Positions 15,326-21,805 of a stretch of 21,805 nucleotides of DNA are shown piece after piece; position 1 is the stretch's first letter; every line of letters begins with the position of its first letter. Location: NCBI GenBank assembly GCA_003242115.1, contig QBMP01000049.1:1-21805 (forward strand), written 5' to 3'. Both the position numbers and the translations under genes were made by a program. The notes beneath the pieces are model-generated. The model was not told where the DNA came from. It worked only from the letters and a program-made list of their open reading frames with translations, and made no database searches. This DNA is from Phormidesmis priestleyi (GTDB taxonomy: Bacteria; Cyanobacteriota; Cyanobacteriia; Phormidesmidales; Phormidesmidaceae).

Positions 15326-15572
15326 CCATGAAGGAAATTGTGCGCGATCGCTTAGGCGCACGATCTCCAATCAGGAATTGGCAACTCAAAGCAGGGCATG
15401 TAAACAAAAAAAGGTGCCAATCACGGCGCAGGCTATACAGTCTGCGCTAAGGTTTGGATATGGATAGATGCCTTGCAGGCAGAACTGGCTCATCAAAAAA
15501 ACGAATCGTTTCAGCAGACTGCTTCTAATCAGTCCTGGCAAGATTATCAAGCAACCTTTAAAGGCCGTGAAT

Positions 15573-16028
15573 ATGATGAGTGGTGTAGTGGATAAAGTGA
15601 GTACAGATGGTCAGTCCCTCAGCCCTACCCCAAAAACGCCTTTAGAGACTGAGCTGTGTGAAGCGTTAGAGAATTTGCAAAATCAGGTTCACCAGATTGA
15701 GTTAGAAAAAGCAGAACTGCCAGATCAGCACAGCCAAGAGGTGGAATGCCTAGTCGAGAAAAAGGCATTGAGCTTACAAAGGCGCGTTCAAGAGCAGGCC
15801 GCACTTTTAGATGTGGCAACCGATGCGATTTTTGTGCGCGACTTAGATGGCAACATCTTGGACTGGAATAAAGGGGCCGAAACGCTTTATGGCTGGGCCG
15901 CTGAAGAAGCGCTTGAGAAAAAAGCCAGCAAGCTAATGTACCCAGATGGAGCCAACAACGATGGCGAGATTTACAAAAACTTGCTGCGTCAAGGAAGCTG
16001 GAAGGGCGAACGATCACAAGTTAGGTAG
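15573..16028 (+). pseudogene. PAS-domain signalling protein, 3' part removed by insertion
   Basis: The N-terminal region has an acidic/Gln-rich coiled coil (about 25-80: LETELCEALENLQNQVHQIE, then VEKKALSLQRRVQEQAALL). It leads into a PAS fold, DVATDAIFVRDLDGNILDWN, with KGAETLYGWAAEEAL. The protein stops at GSWKGERSQVR, inside the ISAzo13-family element that begins at about 16021. Full-length relatives normally continue the PAS domain into further PAS/GAF and histidine kinase modules, all missing here. The start at 15573 (ATGATG, with AAAGG upstream) is preferred over 15468, whose first 35 residues look non-coding. It was probably a sensor kinase; ligand unknown. Confidence 0.75.
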
Positions 16029-17339
16029 TTCCCCACAAATAAAATACCGTTTAAGCGGGGCGAATGAGGATATTCCACTTTGGCAAGCAGGGATTACGCT
16101 CTAATCGCTGCTCAATCGGGCGCATTTCTTTCTTTGTCAAGGTATTCCTTTCGGATAAATCGACTGATTCAGCTCAATTACTGGGTGTGCTCCTTTCCAA
16201 ATCATACTCTGAGCCCACCCCAACAGGGTCGGCAGGTCAATGAGTTTAGTGCCATTCCAATGTTGTTCCAGAATGCCCCAACAGCGTTCTATCGGGTTGT
16301 ACTTGCTATGGTAAGGCGGATAATAGACGAGCTGAACGGGCTTGCCGATTTGATCTACCCAATCGACCATCCGATTGAGAAATTGGGTTCTCACACCGCT
16401 ATTTTCTGGCCCATTGTCAACTTTTATTTGCAGGCTTGGAATCTGTTTTTGCGCTTGGGTTGAAAGTTTGGCCCACCAGGATTTCAGCGCATCGACAATG
16501 AAATCACTCGTCTTGGAGGAACTGCCAAACCCGATAAACAAGTCGCCTGTATCCTCATCTACAATCCCACAGGGGATGTAGGTTTCTTTGTCACCCCTAT
16601 CATGGTCATCGGCCTGCCGGTCGCCTCGGGTAAGACCGCCCCACGATAAGTTGCCAAGCTGAACCGTCGCCTTACAGTCCAAACTGATGCGTTTGGAGGA
16701 TTGCTGCTGAGCGTCGATATCTTTGAGATCAATGTTCTCAAAAATCAAATCGGTTTCTGGCAGTTTTTTTGGCTTTACTTTGACTACTGGACGTAACCGT
16801 TAGCCCAACCGGTTCAACACCACTGCCATCGTACTGGCCGCTGGTAGTTGCTCATCGCTGTACTCTTGAGCTTTGAGTTGGTGTAGCGCTTCGACTGCCG
16901 TCAATCGCGTGAACGCTATCGAGGTGCTAAAACTCGGGTCTTGCTGGGCATGTGCTTCGGCTAATTGCTTCAGCGCCGCCGCCGCCGCTGGCTGTTTCTC
17001 TTCCCAACGTTTGTTACCGCCGAAACCGGGCTGAGCTCCCTGACAGATAATCCCTGTCCGTTTCTCTGCTAAGCCCACGGTTACCGTTTTGCGGCTCCAG
17101 CCAAACCGACTTTCTGCTTGGCGAGCGCTACCTTTGCAGTACTTCAGTGCCATCTCCGCCTGAAAGGCTCGTCGCTTTGTGCCTGTGCGCTGGCTGGCGG
17201 CTAGACAAAGATCCTCTATTTGTGACTGACTCAATGATGGCTGAGACTCGATAGCTATTTGCAATCTTTGCATTCCTTAACTTCAGATACGCTGAGGGTT
17301 CATGCTAGCCGCCTGGTAGCTTATTTCACAGAAACTACC
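16024..17339 (-). mobile_element. ISAzo13-family insertion sequence
   Basis: The element is bounded by imperfect terminal inverted repeats. The left end reads GGTAGTTCCCC...AAATAA..TACC; the right end, reverse complemented, reads GGTAGTTTCTG..AAATAA..TACC. TTA flanks both ends (16021-16023 and 17340-17342), consistent with a 3-bp target duplication. It is about 1316 bp long with one transposase gene on the minus strand. Left of it is a PAS gene fragment and right of it an RHS fragment, two genes that would not normally be neighbours in one frame. Confidence 0.75.
16051..17273 (-). pseudogene. ISAzo13-family transposase, broken by one stop and one frameshift
   Basis: The N-terminal half (from 17273) contains ALKYCKGSARQAESRFGWSR and GFGGNKRWEEKQP, and ends VVLNRLG followed by TAA (16800-16802). 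The same frame resumes directly as RLRPVVKVKPKKLPETD, IFENIDLKD and the DDE core: IPCGIVDEDTGDLFIGFG, LQIKVDNGPENSG and YYPPYHSKYNPIERCWG. Related transposases have Tyr at the stop (GYRLR). A missing base near 16140 then ends the frame at YPKGIP; the correct end TLTKKEMRPIEQRLERN continues one frame over to the stop at 16051. Two independent lesions mean this copy should be inactive unless helped in trans. Confidence 0.88.
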
Positions 17340-18113
17340 TTAGCGATCGCCTCTGGAGAGGTTACTGAGTATGGTTGGGACTACGATAATCGGCTATCTT
17401 CGGTAGTCACCAAAGATAGCGGTGGCGCGATCTCAAAGGCCGTTGAGTACACCTACGATGTGTACGACCGTCGCATAGCCAAGGCCGTCGATAGCGATGG
17501 TAATGGGCCAGCAGCAGCCACCGAAGAGCGCTACGTGTATGACGGTGAGCATATTGCCCTGGTGTTCGATGGTGAGGGCAACCAAGTAAACCGCTACCTG
17601 CGTGGGCCGCAGATTGATCAGGTGCTGGCTGAAGAGACGGCTAGTGGTGAAGTTCGCTGGGCACTAGCTGACCATCAGGGCAGTGTACGGGATGTGGTGG
17701 ATAGCCAGGGCAATGTGCTCAATCATCTTACCTATGACAGCTATGGGCAGGTGACGAGCGAGACGAATCCTGAGAGTGACTTCCGCTTTGGCTATACTGG
17801 GCGTGAACGGGATGAAGAGACGGGGCTTGACTATTACCGAGCACGGTATTTTAACCCAGCAGTTGGGACGTTTGTGAGTGAAGACCCGCTGGGCTTTGCG
17901 GCGGGTGATGCGAATGTTTATCGGTATGTGGGCAATAGTCCGACGAATCATGTTGATCCAAACGGCTTAATGCCAGAACGTTCTGGAGAAGTCATCGGCA
18001 ATACAGCTAAAGGGATAGAAGCAGATAGACGGCTACCTCAAAGATACGATTTAGAGCCACAGAGAGGGGCTACCGGAGTGCATCCCGCTTTTGCATTAAG
18101 TATTAATACTTAA
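17340..18113 (+). pseudogene. RHS-repeat protein, C-terminal remnant
   Basis: Coding sequence begins at the right edge of the ISAzo13 element (LAIASGEVTEYGWDYDNRL) with no start of its own; the frame runs into the element as far as 17259. YD-type repeats follow (VEYTYDVYDRRIAKAVDSDG, YVYDGEHIALVFDGEGN), then the RHS core: WALADHQGSVRDVVDSQGN, FRFGYTGRERDEETGLDYYR, ARYFNPAVGTFVSEDPLGF and HVDPNGL. The part after the core, where full RHS proteins carry a variable toxin, is only about 45 residues and matches nothing I know. RHS proteins are large secreted or surface polymorphic toxins. This is a decapitated remnant, probably silent. Confidence 0.82.
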
Positions 18114-18224
18114 ACCTCGTCCAAGTTGATATCTGGAGTTTTTGAAAAAGGCTGTAAAAACCTAAAGGCAAAAGGCCTACAGGTTTAGCGAGCGTCCGAA
18201 ACTACAGGTTTCAAGCTAGACGCG

Positions 18225-19374
18225 GTTTAGTTCTAATTTTGCTGGCCAGCGCTAAGCTTTGAGCAGCCCCTTCTCCCCGGATGTACTCAATGGATACCGA
18301 TAAGCAAGCCCAACTCAAAGCCCATGCCCGCGAGATCGCTGCTTTGCTCTACGAAGAGAGCGATCCTGAGCAATTGCAAACTTTAACGGGTATCGAGACG
18401 GTCGTTCGCGGTCACATTCTCGAACAGGTCAGTCCTGAAATCGGCCTTTTTTTATCGAAACAGCAAGCGGCACCCTAGCTGGACGGCAACGAACCGTTAC
18501 CAGCATCCTCGGACAATTGCCAATCAGTCAAAAACAAGCCGAACGGCTTTGTGTCCCTAGCCACAGCCGTTGGAGCCCTTATCTAGAGCAATGTTGTTTA
18601 CTGTTGAGTGCGAACGAATCCTACCAGCGTGCAGCCGAAGATATCGAGGTGTTGACGGGTCTGAAGGTGTCTCATAGCACCCAACAGCGCTTGGTTCAGC
18701 GTCACCGCTTCGATTCCCCCGAAGTCTCGCAAACGGTTGAAGAGATGAGTGTAGACGGGGGCAAAATTCGGTTGCGAACCCCCTTAGGACAGGCTAGTCG
18801 ATGGCAAGATTACAAAGCCATCAATCTTCATGAACAGTGTGTAGCAGCCTTTTTTCAGGAAAATACCGATTTGGTTAATTGGGCAAATCAACAGGCGTTG
18901 TCTCGTCCGGTCATCTGCCTGGGGGATGGGCATGATGGCATCTGGAATATCTTTGAGCAAATAGGAGATGAGGCGGGACGATGTGAGATTCTAGATTGGT
19001 ATCATCTGGTGGAGAATTTGGCTAAGACGGGAGACCCCAAGCAACGGCTTGACGCCGCCGAAGCCTGTTTGTGGATGGGCGATGTGGACGGTGCGATTGA
19101 CCTGTTCCGCGATGGTCAGCATCCACAAGTGCTCAACTTTATCACCTATCTCAACGAGCATCGTCATCGGATTGTTAACTACAGTTACTATCAAGCCGAA
19201 GGGATCTCGATTGGCTCGGGCGCGATTGAATCCACGGTCAAGCAGATCGGCAGACGGGTCAAGATATCCGGAGCACAATGGGCGAAAGAAAATGTGCCGC
19301 AGGTTCTCAGGCATCGAACTGCTTATCTCAATGGGCAGTTATCTAGGGCAGGTGTGCAAAACTGAGATGCACTC
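18225..19374 (+). mobile_element. ISKra4-family insertion sequence (ends approximate)
   Basis: The element carries an ISKra4-type transposase. The right end is placed after GTGCAAAACTGAGATGCACTC because the homologous csx10 coding sequence starts within a few bases (from about 19380). A partial match to that terminus, TTCTAATTTTGC near 18229-18240, suggests the left end, but the inverted repeat is too weak to fix it and no target duplication is clear. The stretch 18114-18280 contains only this end and no gene. Confidence 0.6.
18281..19365 (+). CDS. ISKra4-family transposase, two frames joined by a -1 shift at a T7 run
   Basis: The first frame (18281-18478) gives MDTDKQAQLKAHAREIAALL ... QVSPEIGLFLSKQQAAP and stops. 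The second frame (starting in effect near 18447, labelled TTG at 18517) continues GTLAGRQRTVTSILGQLPIS, CLLLSANESYQRAAEDIEVL, MSVDGGKIRLRTP, CLGDGHDGIWNIFEQIGDEA, ILDWYHLVENL and ISIGSGAIESTVKQIGRRVK, including the ISKra4 core. Reading one extra T in the run CTTTTTTTA (18447-18453) joins them as EIGLFFIETASGTLAGRQ, the expected sequence. This may be programmed -1 frameshifting or transcriptional slippage, a disabling mutation, or a one-base sequencing error. Confidence 0.85.
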
Positions 19375-19379
19375 ATGCT

Positions 19380-20633
19380 GTGCAACGGCCTACCCAGCGA
19401 GTCGGCGGTGTCTATAGCTATGAAGCCATCGTACCGGGAACAACGTTTCGAGCTGAGCTGAGGGTCACCGCAGCCCTAGCGGAACAATTGGATAAGACCC
19501 GCGATGACTGGTGGCAGCTGCTAACGGGTACCGCTAGACTGGGCCAGTCTAAAAAAGATAGCTACGGACAGGTGATGGTGATTGCTGCCATGCCAGAGCG
19601 CGCGAGCCCCACTACTGAAATTGTCAGCACGGATAGCAATCAACTGACAGTTTGGCTGCTGAGCGATTTGTTATTGCGCGATGAAAGGCTACGCCCGAGT
19701 ACCTCAGTGCATGATTTAGCACAGGCACTGAGCGAGTACTTAAGCTGTCAGATGGTTCCCAGGGAGAAGCCATCGGTACTCTCGCAGATCGCTAGGAGCC
19801 ATCGGATTGAATCATGGCAAGTGCGTTGGGGCTTGCCACGCCCATCTCTGGCAGGTTTTGCCGCCGGGAGCTGCTTTGTTTTTCAGTGTACTGACGAGCA
19901 ACAGATTAATCCTCGAAAGCTTGCTGAGCTGTCAATAGAAGGATTGGGAAACCGCCGAGCTGAAGGCTTTGGTCAGCTCTCTTTTAACTCGCCTTTATTG
20001 ACTCAACCCACTTCTGAACTAACACATCCAGGGAGCGATGACGCTTCTGCGTCTCCATCAAGCAGGGCGTCGTTAATTTCTCCTCCGACAGGCGATCCAA
20101 CAGAAGAGATTCAGTATGCTCGGTGTATCGAAAAGGCCGCTTGGCGAGATGCGATTCAAAAAGCAGCGGAGGCACTGGCCGCTAGTTCAGACAGGCGTGA
20201 GCATTATTTAGCTTTTTCGGGTTCTCAGCCGGGGATGAGTCAGCTGGGCAGCTTGCGATCGCTACTGACTCGCCTAAGAGAACCTCAGCAACGGACGGTG
20301 ACAACTTGGCTGAGCCGAGTGCACGAAAAGCGCTCAGAAAAATGGCCAGCGGGCAGCCTGGATAAGCTCACTATGCTATTGAATAACAGCAACTCTGTTT
20401 GGCAGATGCTAAATGAGGGTATTGAACTAGCAGCCCTGCCCTCGGTCAATCGGTTAGTACTGGTACGCGGCGATGAGAGTTGGTTAAGAACTGAGCTATG
20501 GACTGAAGCAGTCCAAATTTTGATGGCTACCTGTATCCGTGCCCATAAGCGGGCATTAGAAAACGATTTGAACAACAGCGCTGAAGATGACTCACACCAT
20601 ATAGGAGGGACGAACAATGGCACGGCTGCTTAA
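19380..20633 (+). CDS. csx10: type III-D CRISPR-associated protein Csx10, 5'-truncated
   Basis: The frame encodes 417 aa from a fortuitous GTG at the edge of the ISKra4 element. It begins in mid-protein at the Csx10 segment QRPTQRVGGVYSYEAIVPGT, followed by TFRAELRV and TGTARLGQSKKDSYGQVMVI, a family hallmark. A glycine-rich RAMP loop GLGNRRAEGFGQLSF follows at about 187-201. The C-terminal 180 residues are mainly helical (AAWRDAIQKAAEALAASS, LGSLRSLLTRLREPQQRTV), a candidate small-subunit-like part. The N-terminal RAMP segment, about 100-150 residues in relatives, is missing. In type III-D effectors Csx10 is a backbone RAMP protein near the crRNA 5' end. The 3' end overlaps the next cas gene by 17 bases. 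Confidence 0.83.
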   Translation: MQRPTQRVGGVYSYEAIVPGTTFRAELRVTAALAEQLDKTRDDWWQLLTGTARLGQSKKDSYGQVMVIAAMPERASPTTEIVSTDSNQLTVWLLSDLLLRDERLRPSTSVHDLAQALSEYLSCQMVPREKPSVLSQIARSHRIESWQVRWGLPRPSLAGFAAGSCFVFQCTDEQQINPRKLAELSIEGLGNRRAEGFGQLSFNSPLLTQPTSELTHPGSDDASASPSSRASLISPPTGDPTEEIQYARCIEKAAWRDAIQKAAEALAASSDRREHYLAFSGSQPGMSQLGSLRSLLTRLREPQQRTVTTWLSRVHEKRSEKWPAGSLDKLTMLLNNSNSVWQMLNEGIELAALPSVNRLVLVRGDESWLRTELWTEAVQILMATCIRAHKRALENDLNNSAEDDSHHIGGTNNGTAA

Positions 20634-21805
20634 AAAACGCCTCAAGGTTACAGGAACCTTACTGGCCCAAAGTCCTCTCCATGTGGGCGGATTGAATGCA
20701 TCAGCAGATGTAGATCTGACCTTGGCTGTAAACGGTACAGGGAACTATTACATTCCTGGCACCAGCCTAGCTGGGGCGCTGCGAGGATGGCTAAGAGAAG
20801 ATTCGCCCAGGCTAAATTCGCTTTGGGGGTATCAAAAGTCTGCGCAAGCATCGAGTAGTGGCACCGAAGAAGGCCATGCTAGCTATGTGATTGTAGAAGA
20901 TGCGCCAGTAGACAGTTCTGCCAGTGGGCCTGTCGCAGAGGTGCGTGATGGCGTAGGCATTGATCGCTATTATGGCAGTGCGGCAGAGACGGTTAAATTT
21001 AACAGAGCGATTTTACCGAAAGGAACGCGCATCCCACTGTCACTGACGCTGGAGCAAGGTGGCAGCGACAGCGATTGGATAGAAGCTAGATGTTTGTTCG
21101 CTGATACGCTTTACGCTCTGGAGAAGGGAGCCATTCGCTTGGGTGCAGCGAAGACGAGAGGGCTTGGCAAAGTAAAGCTGCAAAATCTGGAAATGATAGA
21201 ACAGGACTTGAGCAGCTTCGATGGCATGTTGAAGACACTGGCTGGTAAAGGTGACTCAATTGACTTACCCGCCCTAGTGCCAACAGGTCACAACTGGCAA
21301 CTGCCTCAGCAGCTAGAAATTACGCTTGAGTGGAAGCCCGTAGGGCCAGTCATGGTAAAGGCTGAAGCCGATGGCATTACGGTCGATATGCTGCCGTTGG
21401 TGAGCAACGACGATGACAAGACCTGCTTTGTAATTCCAGGGAGCGCTATTAAGGGTTCATTGCGATCGCAGGCCGAGCGCATCATGCGAACGTTTCTAGG
21501 CACTGCGATCGCCCAAACAGAAAATCCCAAGCAGCGCTTTTTAGATCAGCTTAACGACATTCCCATCGTCGAGAAACTGTTTGGTCAGGGGGCAAAGCAA
21601 CAAGGCGCTTTGGCTGTAGATGATTGTTATGCCCATCAAAAGATGACGGCAAATGAATGGTCAGCGATTGCAACCGCAACGGATGAGCAGAATTTGCGCT
21701 TAGCGTTAGCTGCCGCAGATTTGGGCCATGTTCAGCAGGCGTTCCACGTTGGCATTGACCGCTGGACAGGCGGTGCTGCCGAGAGCCAGCTTTACAGCAC
21801 CTTAG
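20617..21805 (+). CDS. double-RAMP Cas7-type subunit of a type III CRISPR complex (partial, runs off window)
   Basis: An ATG at 20617 with GGAGG seven bases upstream opens a frame of 396 codons that continues past the window end. It holds two RAMP/Cas7 units. The first has QSPLHVGG (about 18-25), YYIPGTSLAGALRGWLRE, GIDRYYGSAAETVKFNRAIL and the glycine-rich RLGAAKTRGLGKV. The second, from about residue 230, has LEITLEWKPVGPVMVKAEAD and CFVIPGSAIKGSLRSQAERI. Cas7 repeats form the crRNA-binding backbone and cleave target RNA. The fused arrangement resembles the Cas7-2x subunit of cyanobacterial type III-Dv complexes; that comparison is inferred. Remaining cas genes and any array would lie beyond 21805. 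Confidence 0.85.
   Translation, partial: MARLLKKRLKVTGTLLAQSPLHVGGLNASADVDLTLAVNGTGNYYIPGTSLAGALRGWLREDSPRLNSLWGYQKSAQASSSGTEEGHASYVIVEDAPVDSSASGPVAEVRDGVGIDRYYGSAAETVKFNRAILPKGTRIPLSLTLEQGGSDSDWIEARCLFADTLYALEKGAIRLGAAKTRGLGKVKLQNLEMIEQDLSSFDGMLKTLAGKGDSIDLPALVPTGHNWQLPQQLEITLEWKPVGPVMVKAEADGITVDMLPLVSNDDDKTCFVIPGSAIKGSLRSQAERIMRTFLGTAIAQTENPKQRFLDQLNDIPIVEKLFGQGAKQQGALAVDDCYAHQKMTANEWSAIATATDEQNLRLALAAADLGHVQQAFHVGIDRWTGGAAESQLYSTL

Noticed and set aside
15340..15365. Short hairpin GTGCGC/GCGCAC after the stress-protein gene
   Set aside because: Six-bp stem around a HIP1 site with no following T-run; not a credible terminator.
16080..16581. Plus-strand frames opposite the ISAzo13 transposase
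   Set aside because: Antisense shadows of the DDE transposase coding strand.

Overview
The window reads as chromosomal DNA of a cyanobacterium, probably a filamentous or Leptolyngbya-like beta-cyanobacterium. The palindrome GCGATCGC (HIP1) recurs throughout. The gene content is cyanobacterial: an MntC-type manganese transporter, DUF2949, DUF1636, a TIGR03643/DUF2805 protein, and a Rubisco activase carrying a C-terminal small-subunit-like (SSUL) domain. The species assignment is inference.

Left part (1-5190). A ring-opening amidohydrolase of the cyanuric acid hydrolase/barbiturase family converges on a minus-strand metallo-beta-lactamase-fold protein with a rubredoxin-like N-terminus. A complete manganese ABC transporter operon, mntC-mntA-mntB, follows on the plus strand. 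Its upstream region is 377 bp long and rich in repeats.

Cobalt regulon (5231-9645, minus strand). A cobalamin riboswitch at about 9490-9645 heads a minus-strand series. In order these are a 58-codon leader ORF, a short CbtB-like His-rich membrane ORF, an unrecognised 151-aa protein translationally coupled to a DUF1636 protein, and the cobalt ECF transporter genes cbiM, cbiN, cbiQ and cbiO. CbiN carries an unusual six-copy Asn-Gln-Gly repeat encoded by a 9-bp tandem repeat. I read the whole block as one B12-responsive cobalt-uptake regulon, although internal promoters are possible.

Middle part (9846-15325). After a DUF2949 gene come two decayed transporter genes: an HPP-family gene with an in-frame amber codon and a ClC chloride channel gene with two frameshifts. 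A TIGR03643 gene lies between them. Two diverged copies of a roughly 200-bp block flank the ClC pseudogene. Both contain the same 19-bp palindrome, and the second copy is the upstream region of the Rubisco activase (Rca-SSUL) gene. A related motif lies directly before the next gene, a universal stress protein, so the two genes may share a regulator.

Right part (15573-21805). This is a mobile-element-scarred region. A PAS-domain gene fragment is cut off by an ISAzo13-family insertion sequence with visible terminal inverted repeats and a TTA target duplication; its transposase is itself broken. It is followed by the C-terminal remnant of an RHS-repeat protein and then by an ISKra4-family element whose transposase is split at a T7 run. 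That element abuts, and appears to have removed, the 5' end of a type III-D CRISPR gene, csx10. Next, and overlapping it, is a double-RAMP (Cas7-Cas7) gene that runs off the window. No CRISPR array, rRNA or tRNA gene was seen.
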